A stretch of DNA of 64,000 bases from Hyphomicrobiales bacterium (GCA_900469475.1 UBXG01000005.1:186001-250000); one strand, 5' to 3'; positions 1 through 10,588 are shown, numbered from the stretch's first letter. Translations and numbers: made by a program. The notes: generated by a model from the sequence alone, not told the origin.

Positions 1-26
1 GGCAAACTGAATGCAGACTGAATGAC

Positions 27-50
27 AAAACCCGGCATTGCTGCCGGGCC
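27..50 (-). terminator. Rho-independent terminator of the cold-shock gene
   Basis: A 7-bp perfect stem (CCCGGCA / TGCCGGG, 31-37 with 42-48) has a 4-nt loop and is followed on the minus strand by TTTT. It lies about 30 bp downstream of the cold-shock stop codon. Confidence 0.8.
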
Positions 51-80
51 TCAACTCGAATTTGATAACCGTAGGGTGTC

Positions 81-296
81 TCAGCCAGCAATCTGCAGAT
101 TGACGGCCTTCGGTCCCTTGCCGCGGCGATCCGGTTCCGTGTCGAAGCTTACCTTCTGGTTTTCCGACAATCCTGCCAGACCAGAAGCCTGAACTGCAGA
201 AATGTGTACAAAGATGTCTGCGCCACCCTTGTCCGGTTTGATGAAACCGAAGCCCTTATCGGTATTGAAAAACTTTACAGTGCCAGTCTCGGCCAT
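81..296 (-). CDS. CspA-family cold-shock protein
   Basis: This is a 71-residue single cold-shock domain protein, a small cytoplasmic beta-barrel that binds single-stranded RNA or DNA and melts mRNA secondary structure. The RNP1 motif (KGFGFIKP) and RNP2 motif (DIFVHISAV) are both visible, and the length is normal for the family. The ATG at 296 is preceded by purine-rich AAGGA and GAGG tracts. Rhizobia carry several csp paralogues, so cold induction cannot be inferred from the sequence. A strong terminator follows at 27-48, so it is probably monocistronic. The 500 bp upstream hold no other gene and could include a long structured 5' leader, as many csp genes have. Confidence 0.95.
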   Translation of the reverse strand: MAETGTVKFFNTDKGFGFIKPDKGGADIFVHISAVQASGLAGLSENQKVSFDTEPDRRGKGPKAVNLQIAG

Positions 297-793
297 GCCT
301 CAGGTCCTTTTCTCTCTGCCCACCATCCACACGGGCAGCATTACTTCAGTTGCCCTTGCGGGCGCTTGCAGGCAGTTCTCGAAATTTGAAGGAAAAGGTC
401 CCCGTAACTCGGCATGGACGTGATGCGATGTTTGCCACCCCGCTTCTCGACCAAGCTGACCGGAATATTAGCGTTTCCGGCTCGCAATTCTATTAGGACT
501 TCCCATGCTCTAAAAATGCCCGAACACTGTTGAGAGTGCTGTGTTTAGGGGAAATTGGCAAGCAAAAGTTTTTTAACGTGGCACAACGAGCACAATACCG
601 TAACGCGAATATGTTAAGGCGATTCGCAAATTTTCCCACTTTGAAACAGGTTTCTAAGGGTTTTGCATCGTCCACGATATAGTTTTGACAAAATTTCCCC
701 AAATCCGTTGGTGTGAACGGTCGTTTTCGATCGTTCGAAAAATTTTGCCAAGCCATAGAGGCACGCGACCGAAAGCCCGCATTTCCGGCGTTT
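297..793. other. Intergenic region, no convincing gene
   Basis: About 500 bp lie between the cold-shock gene and the end of the DMT transporter gene, both on the minus strand. The short ORFs here lack good ribosome binding sites and recognisable motifs. An imperfect dyad (GAACGGTCG...CGATCGTTC) occurs at about 717-738. The promoter and leader of the cold-shock gene must lie here, but I cannot place them exactly. Confidence 0.5.
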
Positions 794-1684
794 TTACGCT
801 GCAGCGTCGCGCCGGCGTGTCAGTTCTGGGACCAATTCTACAGCGAGCATCGCCGCAAACATTAAGGCGCAGCCGGCATAGCCAAGCGGTCGGATGGTCT
901 CGCCGAGCAGCAAGGCGCCGAGTGAAGCTCCGAACAGTGCTTCCGAAGACAGGAAGATCGCGGCCTGGGGTGCGGTCGTATAACGCTGGCCGATGATCTG
1001 CAGCGCAAAAGCCAGGCCGGAGGAAAAGACGCCGACGTACAGGATCTCGCCGAGTGCGGCACTTATATCGGCAATGCTGATTGGTTCGATGACGGCGGCA
1101 ACCGCGAGAGCGAGAACGGCGGTGACGGCAAATTGCGTGGCCGAAATACCGAGCGGCCGACCGGTTTCGTTGACGGCGGAGCCGGCGAGCGTGATTTGGG
1201 CTGCCCAGAAGAGGGCGCAGATCACAGTCAGGAAATCGCCAACGGTAAGGCGCGAGAAAGAGCCGCCCGAGAGCAGGTAGATGCCGCAAAGCGCCATCAA
1301 GGCTGCAGGCCAGATGACCCAATGCGGCGAGCGTCGCAGGAAGATAACGGCGATCAGCGGCACGAAGACCACGTAAAGGCCGGTTATGAAACTCGAGTTC
1401 GTGACGGTCGTCGTCAGCAGGCCGAGTTGCTGCGTTGCCGCTCCGCCGAAAAGAGCAAGGCCGATCAGCAAAAAGGAGAGCCAGTTGCGAGGCGTCAGGG
1501 GCTTCGCAGCCTTCCTGTTTTCCATCCACACGAAGGGCAGGACGACCAGGGTGGCGACGGCGAATCTGAGACCGATGAACCAGAAGGGGCCGATCGCCTT
1601 CATCGCTGTCGATTGCGCAACGAAACCGCCACCCCAGATCGCGGCGGCAAGCAACAACAACAAATTCGCCTGTATGCGAGACAT
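794..1684 (-). CDS. DMT-superfamily (EamA) transporter
   Basis: This is a 296-residue inner-membrane protein with about ten hydrophobic segments and two EamA repeats, the layout of RhaT/YdcZ-type drug/metabolite exporters. Typical family features are the N-terminal AAIWGGGFV segment and the FWFIGLRFAVATL helix that begins each repeat. The start at 1684 (MSRIQAN) is chosen over two upstream in-frame starts because a GCAGG ribosome binding site lies 6 nt before it and the hydrophobic region starts immediately. The substrate is unknown; the family exports amino acids, purines or drugs. No neighbour points to a role. Confidence 0.85.
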   Translation of the reverse strand: MSRIQANLLLLLAAAIWGGGFVAQSTAMKAIGPFWFIGLRFAVATLVVLPFVWMENRKAAKPLTPRNWLSFLLIGLALFGGAATQQLGLLTTTVTNSSFITGLYVVFVPLIAVIFLRRSPHWVIWPAALMALCGIYLLSGGSFSRLTVGDFLTVICALFWAAQITLAGSAVNETGRPLGISATQFAVTAVLALAVAAVIEPISIADISAALGEILYVGVFSSGLAFALQIIGQRYTTAPQAAIFLSSEALFGASLGALLLGETIRPLGYAGCALMFAAMLAVELVPELTRRRDAAA

Positions 1685-1783
1685 CTGCATCCTGCGGAAA
1701 GGGGAGGAAGAACGAGGCCGACCGTTAGCAGCTGCTTTTGCTTGCGGCAAGGCAGAAAGGCGCAAGAAGCGGAATGCTTCCCA

Positions 1784-2944
1784 CTAGCTTGCAGCCCTTG
1801 AAATCCTCAGGAGCGCACCATCGCTTTCATCCGTCGTTATCAGCAAGGCACCATCGGGCGCGACTATTACATCGCGCATGCGGCCAAATTTTCCCTCAAA
1901 TATGCGTTCCTGTTCGATGATCTTGCCTTTGCCGTCCTGGCTTAGCCGTGAGAGCAGCTCGAACTTCAGCGCCGTGACGAGAAAATCGCCATTCCACTCG
2001 GGAAACATCTTGCCGCGATAGACGGCAATGGCGCCGGGCGCGATCGAAGGATCCCAATAGAAGCGGGGCTGCTCCATGCCGGCGTTTGCGGTTCCGATGC
2101 CGATCTTGATGCCGTTATAATTGACGCCGTAAGAGATGACTGGCCAGCCGTAATTCTTGCCGGCTTCGGGCGTGTTGATCTCATCGCCGCCCCTGGCGCC
2201 ATGCTCGGCCGTATAGAGCCTGTTTGTCTGGCTGTCGAAAGTGATGCCCTGTGGATTGCGATGGCCCTTCGACCAGATTTCGGGCAAAGCGTGCTTGCCG
2301 TCCTTGAACGGATTGTCGGCGGGGATGCTGCCGTCGGCGCCGATGTGAATGATGGAGCCGGCGTCGTCGTGAAAGTCCTGAGCTCGGTCTTGCTGGCCTC
2401 GATCGCCGAGGCTGACGAAGAGGCTGCCGTCGCGGGCAATTGCGATGCGCGAACCATACTGGATATTGCCGCGCGACAGCTTGTTCATCAGGAAGATGCG
2501 CTTCACATCGGTCAGCCGCGTTTCGTCCGGCGATAGTCTGGCGCGAAAGACGGCTGTGCCGCTTCCGCCGTCGCCTGCCACGGAGGCCGTCAAATAGAGG
2601 GTGCGATTGCTGGCGAAGTTCGGATTAAGGGTTATATCGAGGAGGCCACCCTGACCATGCGCGTAAACTTCGGGCACGCCTGATATAGGGCCTGAGACCT
2701 TGCCGTCGCGGATAAGGCGAATGCGGCCGGGCCGCTCGGTCACGAGATAGGCGCCATCCGGCAGCACTTCGACGGCCCAGGGGTGATCAAGCCCCGTCGC
2801 GACCGTTTCGACTTTGACATCAACCTTTTGCGTCTTGAAAGTCTGCACCGGTTCGGCAAGCACCGATGTTGCCGTGAGCAGAGCGCCGGCCATCAAGGCG
2901 ATGGAGAAACCCGTTCTGCCTAATCCCGTTCTGGCGCCGCGCAT
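1784..2944 (-). CDS. PQQ-dependent aldose sugar dehydrogenase, YliI/Asd type
   Basis: This 386-residue secreted beta-propeller belongs to the soluble glucose/sorbosone dehydrogenase family (GSDH). Members oxidise aldose sugars in the periplasm with PQQ as cofactor. Family motifs include WAVEVLPDGAYLVTERPGR near the N-terminus, IWSKGHRNPQGI in the middle, and YTAEHGARGGDEIN, which contributes to the PQQ/calcium site. The start at 2944 has a strong GGGGAGG site and gives a clean signal peptide ending after ALLTATSVLAEP. An upstream in-frame ATG at 3103 would bury the signal peptide and is rejected. No PQQ biosynthesis genes are nearby, so holoenzyme formation depends on synthesis elsewhere or on external PQQ. 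Confidence 0.88.
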   Translation of the reverse strand: MRGARTGLGRTGFSIALMAGALLTATSVLAEPVQTFKTQKVDVKVETVATGLDHPWAVEVLPDGAYLVTERPGRIRLIRDGKVSGPISGVPEVYAHGQGGLLDITLNPNFASNRTLYLTASVAGDGGSGTAVFRARLSPDETRLTDVKRIFLMNKLSRGNIQYGSRIAIARDGSLFVSLGDRGQQDRAQDFHDDAGSIIHIGADGSIPADNPFKDGKHALPEIWSKGHRNPQGITFDSQTNRLYTAEHGARGGDEINTPEAGKNYGWPVISYGVNYNGIKIGIGTANAGMEQPRFYWDPSIAPGAIAVYRGKMFPEWNGDFLVTALKFELLSRLSQDGKGKIIEQERIFEGKFGRMRDVIVAPDGALLITTDESDGALLRISRAAS

Positions 2945-4663
<1,719 letters not shown>

Positions 4664-4686
4664 GCGGCCAGCGATAGCTTACATGG

Positions 4687-4715
4687 AAAGCCCGCCAGAG
4701 ATGGCGGGCTTTTTC
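4687..4715 (+). terminator. Rho-independent terminator of aatA
   Basis: A perfect 10-bp stem (AAAGCCCGCC / GGCGGGCTTT) with a 6-nt loop and trailing T run lies 25 bp after the aatA stop. Confidence 0.9.
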
Positions 4716-4805
4716 GTATTCAGGCTGCCGGTTTCGGCTTCATCAACTGATTCAACTGTTTCGCAATTTGAATCCGATCATCGGCGTAAGTCACTGAAAT
4801 CAGAG

Positions 4806-5933
4806 TCAAAGGCCGAGCGCCGTCAGCATGATGAAGGTGGCGAAGAGAATGAAATGGGTCATGCCCTCGATGGCGTTGGTTTCGCCGTCATTGAGGTTGA
4901 TGGCGGCGACGATCAGCGTGATCATCACCATGACGGTCTGCACCGGCGACATGGCCATCATGAAGGGCTGGCCGGTATAGAGCGCGATCGCCTCCATAAC
5001 CGGTACGGTCAGGATGACGGTCGAGAGTGAGGCGCCGAGGGCGATGTTAACTGTCGCCTGCATGCGGTTTCTAAGAGCTGCCCGCAGAGCGGTCAGAATT
5101 TCCGGCGCTGCCGAGATGGCGGCAACAACTATCGCGGCGATGGCGGGCGGAGCGCCGGTGCCCTTGAGGCCGGTATCCATGAAGGCCGACATGAATTCGG
5201 CGAGCGTACCGATCAGGACGACGCCGATCAGGATTGTCACGATCGAAGTCGCCGTGGAGTCCTCTTCATGATGTTCTTCAGCCTCTGTAGCTGCGAGCTT
5301 CTTTTCCGCGCGCGGATAGCTATAGCTGAAGAAATAGCTGTGCCGGCCGACCTGCATGCGCAGGAAGAGCGCATAGAGGGCGATCATCGCAACGATGGTG
5401 AAGGCCGAATAATAATGCCATCTCGCATCCGGGATGAATTCCGGCACGATCATTGAAATGCCCATGGCAGTCAGGATCATCACCCCGTAGGTCCGGCTGG
5501 AATCGTCATTATAGGGCTGTTCACCATGCTTCAACCCGCCGAGAAGGGCGGCGAGGCCGAGGATGCCGTTGATATCGAGCATGACGGCGGCGTAGATCGT
5601 GTCGCGCACCAGCGTCGGCGAACTCTCGCCGCTCATCATGATGGCAAGGATGATAACTTCGACGGCAACGGCGGAAAGGGTGAGGATCATCGTGCCGTAG
5701 GGATCGCCGACCTTGACGGCGAGCGTCTCGGCATGATGGGCGACGCGCATGGAGGCCAGCACAATGGTTGCGATCAATGCCGCGGCTGCGATCATTGATG
5801 CGCCCTGGCCCATTTCCAGAATGGAATGCTCGCCGACATAGGCGCCAACGGCAACTATCAATGCCACCAGCAGGTTTCCTTCCTGCTTAAACCACTTTGC
5901 TATGAGCACTTTCCCACCTCTGCGCCGATTCAC
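4806..5933 (-). CDS. Calcium/cation:proton antiporter, ChaA type
   Basis: This 375-residue inner-membrane protein has about ten transmembrane segments and two internally related halves, as in the CaCA superfamily. The acidic alpha-repeat signatures are present: a GDPYGTMILTLSAVAVEVII segment in the first half and an AAISAAPEILTALRAAL segment in the second. Between the halves is a soluble, histidine- and glutamate-rich loop (about residues 205-225) that could sense or bind cations. ChaA-like antiporters expel Ca2+, Na+ or K+ in exchange for protons. The first ATG (5933) is kept, though a GTG a few codons downstream is also possible. It is convergent with aatA and divergent from the DUF2188 gene. 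Confidence 0.88.
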   Translation of the reverse strand: MNRRRGGKVLIAKWFKQEGNLLVALIVAVGAYVGEHSILEMGQGASMIAAAALIATIVLASMRVAHHAETLAVKVGDPYGTMILTLSAVAVEVIILAIMMSGESSPTLVRDTIYAAVMLDINGILGLAALLGGLKHGEQPYNDDSSRTYGVMILTAMGISMIVPEFIPDARWHYYSAFTIVAMIALYALFLRMQVGRHSYFFSYSYPRAEKKLAATEAEEHHEEDSTATSIVTILIGVVLIGTLAEFMSAFMDTGLKGTGAPPAIAAIVVAAISAAPEILTALRAALRNRMQATVNIALGASLSTVILTVPVMEAIALYTGQPFMMAMSPVQTVMVMITLIVAAINLNDGETNAIEGMTHFILFATFIMLTALGL

Positions 5934-6136
5934 GGTTGCACTCTAAAGCAAGGAGTTCGCACATCAAGCTTGCGGGAAGAGGGCGAAATTTGCAGTTAAC
6001 GCGGTTTAATGGAATACTGCGCGGATAGGTCTGCCCAACCACAACGCCGCGGCATCCTCGAATCCGTCTCAGATGCACGCGATCCCGCCGGCGACATCCG
6101 GTTCGAAGGTCTTGGCAGATGAGAAGGAGGGTCTGA

Positions 6137-6418
6137 ATGGTCAAGGTCGTTTACGAAATCGTGCCGCATGACGGTGGGTGGGCTTATCGCTTCCGTGATG
6201 TTTATTCGGAAGCGTTTCCAACACATTCCGAGGCGGTGGAGGCCGCCAGGATCGTGGCGGCGGAACAGCAGATCGGGGGAGACTCAGCCGAAATCAGCTG
6301 GCAGGACGAGAGCGGCAAGTGGCATGAGGAATATGCCGACGGCGGTGACCGACCGGAAACGGAAGTCATCGATGGCCAGGTGCATTTCCCGCCGATCGAT
6401 ACTGCTCCTGGCGCTTAG
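6137..6418 (+). CDS. DUF2188 domain protein
   Basis: This 93-residue acidic protein matches the small DUF2188 family in its conserved HDGGWAYR start and alternating strand/helix pattern (SEAVEAARIVAAEQQ). The function is unknown; members are often stress-related and single-domain. The ATG has an excellent AGGAGG site 6 nt upstream. The stop codon overlaps the convergent GrpB-family gene's end by a few bases. No membrane or signal segment is visible. Confidence 0.8.
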   Translation: MVKVVYEIVPHDGGWAYRFRDVYSEAFPTHSEAVEAARIVAAEQQIGGDSAEISWQDESGKWHEEYADGGDRPETEVIDGQVHFPPIDTAPGA

Positions 6419-6930
6419 CCTTTCGGCTTCTTTAACGCCTTTTCTATAATCGCGTCGACCAAGCGACGCTTTTCGGCGGTGTAGTGATCGCCATCATGGC
6501 GATGGAGTTCGGCCAGCTCCACTTTCAGCGCAGTATAGGCTGCTGCTTCTGCCGGGTGGGTCCGAAGATAATCGCGAAAGATCAAACGTCGTTCGTGTGT
6601 TCTGTTGTCCGGTGGGCAGAGATAAATTCGTTCCGGCGGCCTGCCGTCGCGCCGCATGAAGGCCCAGACATCGTCGTCATAGCGATTGCCGCGCGGTTCG
6701 CAATTCTCCCCTAGAAGAATTTGGGTCGCCGGCGGTACATCGGCTGAGCTGCGCAGGATGATGTTGATATCGATGAGCGATTTTGCGGCAATCCCGGGAA
6801 TTGACGTACTGCCGATGTGCTCGATCGCCATGACATAGGGCGCCAGCAATCACTGAAGCTTATCACGGACGCGCTCGAAATGCTCTGGCCAGCGCCGATC
6901 GTATGGCACCAGTTCCACCGCTGTTGCCAT
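6415..6930 (-). pseudogene. GrpB/UPF0157-family gene interrupted by in-frame TGA
   Basis: GrpB-family proteins resemble nucleotidyltransferases and are about 170-180 residues long. Reading from the ATG at 6930 gives 26 codons (ending RVRDKLQ), then TGA at 6850-6852. The same frame then continues for 144 residues through the family hallmark IEHIGSTSIPGIAAKSLIDI to the normal end. Both parts match the family (N-terminal VPYDRRWPEHFE is typical), so a single point change, for example CGA to TGA, would explain the break. Translation could restart at the TTG at 6849, but that would lack the N-terminal strand. The ATG lies 2 nt after the stop of the upstream LysR gene, so the two are cotranscribed. 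Confidence 0.8.
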
Positions 6931-6932
6931 GG

Positions 6933-7847
6933 TCAAGATCCATTATCCACGCTGTTTTCCTTGATATAATCAAGCAACCCCATCACCAGCCCATCGAATG
7001 TCACGCGGCAGCGTGGCGATGTCTTCAGGTTTTCGTGCATGACGATCCAGGTGTCGATCTCGACCTTGATCTCCGGCAACAGCTGCACGAGGGCTGGATC
7101 GCGGCTTGCCAGGGGGATTTGAAGGAAGCCGATGCCGATGCCGGCGCGCAGGGCGTTATGCAGAGCAATGCTGTGATCGGAACGAAAGCTGAAGGAAATG
7201 CCTTCGAGCACAGGATAACGCTTCGTCATCATGCGGATATAGGCAGTCTGGCGATCGAAGCCTATGAGCTTGTGCCGGCCCAGTTCCCCGACGGTTTCGG
7301 GCTTGCCGTACCGCTCGATATAGCTGCGATGGGCGAAGAGGCCGAGAGAGATGATGCCGATGTGCCGAGCGAGCAATGCTTCTTGCGCGGGCGCGACCAT
7401 GCGCACGGCGATATCGGCCTCGCGCTGCAGCAGGTCTTCCACCGTATCGGAGGCTGAAAGCTCCACGATCAGATCGGGATAGCTTGCCTGCAACTTGGCG
7501 AGGATCGGCGGCAGCACTTCCGTGCCGATGACCTCGCTTGCGCTGATGCGCACCGTGCCGCTGACCTTATCCGTCGAGCCGGAGGCCGCGCGCAGCAGAG
7601 CCGCGGCTGTGCTGGCCAAAGTCTCGGCATAGGGTTTCAGAACCATAGCGGCATCGGTGGGCAGCAGCCCCTGTTGCGAACGCGTGAACAGCTCCGCGTC
7701 GACCGATTGCTCCAATGCGAGGATGTGACGGCCGACCGTCGGCTGTGTCAGACCGAGCTCGCGCGCCGCAGCCGACAGCGAGCCGTGCTCCAGCACGGCG
7801 AGAAAGGTACGATAGAAATCCCAGCTTGGCTCAGCGACTCGAGTCAT
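6933..7847 (-). CDS. LysR-family transcriptional regulator
   Basis: This DNA-binding regulator has an N-terminal winged helix (FLAVLEHGSLSAAARELGLT with recognition helix TQPTVGRHILALE) and a C-terminal substrate-binding-like effector domain. It is 304 residues from the ATG at 7847 (MTRVAEPS). An in-frame start at 7904 would add 19 residues. The shorter form fits the usual distance to the helix-turn-helix, but its ribosome binding site is weak. It is divergent from the NAD(P)-binding reductase at 7940, the classic LysR arrangement, so it probably controls that gene and itself. The inducer is unknown. Confidence 0.85.
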   Translation of the reverse strand: MTRVAEPSWDFYRTFLAVLEHGSLSAAARELGLTQPTVGRHILALEQSVDAELFTRSQQGLLPTDAAMVLKPYAETLASTAAALLRAASGSTDKVSGTVRISASEVIGTEVLPPILAKLQASYPDLIVELSASDTVEDLLQREADIAVRMVAPAQEALLARHIGIISLGLFAHRSYIERYGKPETVGELGRHKLIGFDRQTAYIRMMTKRYPVLEGISFSFRSDHSIALHNALRAGIGIGFLQIPLASRDPALVQLLPEIKVEIDTWIVMHENLKTSPRCRVTFDGLVMGLLDYIKENSVDNGS

Positions 7848-7859
7848 ACATTTATGTAT
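7846..7859. promoter_or_regulatory. Inverted repeat in the LysR/reductase divergent region
   Basis: ATACAT-TT-ATGTAT is a perfect 6+6 dyad in the roughly 90-bp divergent region. It could be a LysR operator. It overlaps the preferred LysR start codon, so either it is an autorepression site or the longer start at 7904 is used. Confidence 0.35.
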
Positions 7860-7939
7860 AGCATCTGAAAATTTTTCGGCAATTTCGTTTATCGCCGATA
7901 CCAAGCATAGTCAGCCCATCGAAACCGATGGAGATGACA

Positions 7940-8917
7940 ATGAGCAACAACAAGGAAAGCACGAAGACAGCCCTGGTACTCGGTGCGACTGGCGGCATTG
8001 GCGGTGCTGTCGCGCAAGGGCTTGCCCTTCGCGGCTGGCGCATCCGGGCGCTGAACCGCAATGCGGCCGAGGCGGCTCGCCGCCAGCCGGATTTCGACTG
8101 GTTCCAGGGCGATGCCATGCAGGCGGATGATGTTCTGAAGGCGGCGCAAGGTGCGGATGTCATCGTGCATGCGGTCAACCCGCCCGGCTATCGCAATTGG
8201 GGCAAGGTGGTCCTGCCGATGCTCGACAACACCATTGCCGCCGCCAAGGCGGTCGGTGCACGGATCGTGCTGCCAGGTACGGTCTATAATTTCGGTCCCG
8301 ATGTTTTCCCGATTGTCACGGAAGACAGCGCGCAGCGGCCGAAGACCCGCAAGGGCGCCATCCGTGTGCAGATGGAGCGGCGTCTGACGGCAGCGGCAGA
8401 GCAGGGCGATAGCCCTGTCATCATCGTTCGCGCCGGCGATTTCTTCGGGGGTGCGCGCGCCAACAGCTGGTTTTCTCAAGCCATGGTGACGCCGGGTAAA
8501 CCGATCACTTCGATGACCTATCCGGGCAAACGCGGCGTCGGCCATCAATGGGCCTATCTGCCCGATGTTGCCGAAACCATGATCCGGCTGATCGAGGAAG
8601 GCGACGAGCTGCCGGCCTTCGCCGTCTATCATATGCGCGGTCATTGGGATGGAGACGGCAGACAGATGATCGAAGCCGTACAGCGCGTGGTTGGACACAA
8701 GGTGAAGGTGAAATCGTTTCCCTGGTGGATAGTACCGCTAGCCTCTCCCTTCGTGACATTCATGCGAGAACTGCGCGAGATGAGCTATCTCTGGGATGTG
8801 CCGCTGGAGATGCGGAACGACAGGCTGGTGGCTGTGCTTGGCGAGGAACCGCATACGCCGATCGATGAGGCGGTGAGAGCAAGCCTTGTATCGATCGGTT
8901 GCCTGCAAACTGCGTGA
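7940..8917 (+). CDS. NAD(P)-binding epimerase/reductase, atypical SDR
   Basis: This 325-residue cytoplasmic protein has an N-terminal Rossmann fold (TALVLGATGGIGGAVAQGLA, residues about 9-28), the extended/atypical SDR nucleotide-binding pattern. The DVIVHAVNPPGYRNW region follows, and later the loose VYNFG segment. The classical YxxxK pair is not obvious, so it may be an atypical NmrA-like or epimerase-type member. The start at 7940 is chosen because GGAG lies 6 nt before it; two in-frame ATGs at 7928 and 7934 are less well placed. The substrate is unknown. Its likely regulator is the divergent LysR protein. Confidence 0.8.
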   Translation: MSNNKESTKTALVLGATGGIGGAVAQGLALRGWRIRALNRNAAEAARRQPDFDWFQGDAMQADDVLKAAQGADVIVHAVNPPGYRNWGKVVLPMLDNTIAAAKAVGARIVLPGTVYNFGPDVFPIVTEDSAQRPKTRKGAIRVQMERRLTAAAEQGDSPVIIVRAGDFFGGARANSWFSQAMVTPGKPITSMTYPGKRGVGHQWAYLPDVAETMIRLIEEGDELPAFAVYHMRGHWDGDGRQMIEAVQRVVGHKVKVKSFPWWIVPLASPFVTFMRELREMSYLWDVPLEMRNDRLVAVLGEEPHTPIDEAVRASLVSIGCLQTA

Positions 8918-8952
8918 ATGGCTCGTTTCACTCGCTTCAGAAGCCGATATGG

Positions 8953-8987
8953 AGAGCCCCCGCAACGTAGGTTGCGAGGGCTCTTTG
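8953..8987. terminator. Bidirectional terminator
   Basis: A near-perfect 14-bp stem (AGAGCCCCCGCAAC / GGTTGCGAGGGCTCT) with a 3-nt loop lies between two convergent genes and is followed by TTT on the plus strand. Confidence 0.8.
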
Positions 8988-9018
8988 TCGAAAGCGCACT
9001 CTGGCTGAGAAGCCCCAA

Positions 9019-10131
9019 TTAGGCTGCTTCTTCGAGCGTCGGATAGTCGGCGTAACCCTTGGCGCCGCCGCCATAGAGCGTTGCCTGGTCCCATTGGGCG
9101 AGCGGCGCATTTTCCTTCAGGCGACGGACAAGATCCGGATTCGAAATGAACGGCTTGCCGAAGGCAACGACATCAGCCTTGCCGCTCTCGACAGCTTCGA
9201 TCGCCATTTCGCGGGTATAGGCATTGTTGAGCATCCAGCCGGCCGTGCCGCCTGCAGCCTTATAGGCCGCGTGCAGCGCGTCGTAGTCGAAGGGCAGGAA
9301 GTCGCGCTTGCCGCCGGTTTGGCCTTCGACGACATGGATATAGGCAAGGCCGTATTTCGCCAGGCCTTCGACGACCTGGGTGAATAGCTGTTGGGGAGCC
9401 GGGTCGCTGGCATCGCCAGAGGGCGTGACGGGAGAAATGCGGATTGCCGTGCGGCCAGCGCCCACTTCCTTGGTGACCGCATCGACCACTTCGAACAGGA
9501 AGCGGGTACGGTTCTCGATCGAGCCGCCATACTGGTCGGTGCGATCGTTGATATCGCCGCGCAGGAACTGGTCGATCAGGTAGCCGTTGGCGCCGTGGAT
9601 TTCGACGCCGTCGAAACCGGCATCGATGGCGGCGCGGGCGGCCTTGCGATAATCTTCAACGATGCCCGGAATTTCCGAGGTTTCCAGGGCGCGTGGTTCG
9701 GAAACATCGGCAAAACTGCCGGTGCCGTCGCTATTGACGAGATAGGTCTTGGAGTTTTCAGCGCGCCTGGAGGTCGAGGAGACCGGCTTGCCGCCGTTCG
9801 GCTGCAGGGTTGTGTGGGAGATACGACCGACATGCCACATCTGGACAACGATCTTGCCGCCATTGGCGTGCACGGCTTCCGTCACTTTCTTCCAGCCGTC
9901 CAGCGCTTCCTTGCTGTAAAGGCCGGGAACATTGGCATAGCCTTGACCTTGATGGGTGATTGCCGTTGCCTCGGTGATGATCAGGCCCGCGGTCGCCCGC
10001 TGGGCATAATATTTGACGTTCAGATCGTTCGGCACGGCATTCGGCGAGCGATTGCGCGTCAGGGGCGCCATGACGATGCGGTTGGCGATGGAGATATCAC
10101 CAAGCTTCGTCGGTTCGAACAGTTTGGTCAT
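9019..10131 (-). CDS. Old Yellow Enzyme family alkene reductase, NemA-like
   Basis: This 370-residue FMN-dependent flavoenzyme uses NAD(P)H to reduce activated C=C bonds, N-ethylmaleimide, nitrate esters or quinones. Family features include the flavin-binding IVMAPLTRNRS near the N-terminus, QMWHVGRISH, the substrate-binding pair in VEIHGANGYLIDQFL, and the NDRTDQYGGSIENRTRF motif typical of bacterial NemA/PETN reductase proteins. The ATG has an AAAGGA site. It lies about 150 bp downstream of an ArsR-type regulator on the same strand; in other bacteria nemA is under an electrophile-responsive repressor, so control by that regulator is likely but inferred. Confidence 0.92.
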   Translation of the reverse strand: MTKLFEPTKLGDISIANRIVMAPLTRNRSPNAVPNDLNVKYYAQRATAGLIITEATAITHQGQGYANVPGLYSKEALDGWKKVTEAVHANGGKIVVQMWHVGRISHTTLQPNGGKPVSSTSRRAENSKTYLVNSDGTGSFADVSEPRALETSEIPGIVEDYRKAARAAIDAGFDGVEIHGANGYLIDQFLRGDINDRTDQYGGSIENRTRFLFEVVDAVTKEVGAGRTAIRISPVTPSGDASDPAPQQLFTQVVEGLAKYGLAYIHVVEGQTGGKRDFLPFDYDALHAAYKAAGGTAGWMLNNAYTREMAIEAVESGKADVVAFGKPFISNPDLVRRLKENAPLAQWDQATLYGGGAKGYADYPTLEEAA

Positions 10132-10280
10132 GGGTAGTCCTTTCTTTTGGGGGAGGGAGAAATCAGGAAGAGGCGACCGCCAAGGCCGGGAACCTATGTG
10201 TTAAGGTAGTCGCTTCTTGGGGAAGATCGCGGCGGTTGCGAAGGACGTGAGCACGGGTGCAGGGAGAGCAACCCACATTT

Positions 10281-10574
10281 TCAGAGTTCCTTCTCCATGG
10301 CCGCGAGGAATTCGGCGATTGTTTCCTCGTTGCGCTTGTAGAAAATCCACTGGCCGAGGCGCCGGGTCGTCACCAGGCCGGCACGGTGAAGCGTGCCGAG
10401 GTGGGCCGAGACGGTGGATTGCGAGAGACCGCACCGCTCAAATTGGCTGGCGCAGACACCAAGCTCCAGCGGATGTTCCTGCGTCGGAAAATGGGCTTCC
10501 GGATCTTTCAAGTGGTTGAGGATTTCGAGCCTGGCTGGATTGGCCAACGCCTTCAATATCTCGTTTTTGTCCAT
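10281..10574 (-). CDS. ArsR-family winged-helix regulator
   Basis: This is a 97-residue DNA-binding repressor of the ArsR/SmtB fold. It opens with ALANPARLEILNHL and has the recognition helix in GLSQSTVSAHLGTLHRAGLV, then a beta-wing (TTRRLGQWIFYKRN). Two cysteines (in GVCASQFERCGLS) sit just before and at the start of the recognition helix, a layout suited to thiol or electrophile sensing rather than a classic metal box. The start at 10574 (MDKNEIL) is preferred over 10589. It is followed by the OYE reductase gene. The target is probably this gene and the reductase. Confidence 0.88.
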   Translation of the reverse strand: MDKNEILKALANPARLEILNHLKDPEAHFPTQEHPLELGVCASQFERCGLSQSTVSAHLGTLHRAGLVTTRRLGQWIFYKRNEETIAEFLAAMEKEL

Positions 10575-10588
10575 GGTGCTTACCAGCA

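Noticed and set aside
493..756. An 87-codon minus-strand ORF
   Set aside because: No ribosome binding site, no recognisable family, and biased composition; I treat the region as non-coding.
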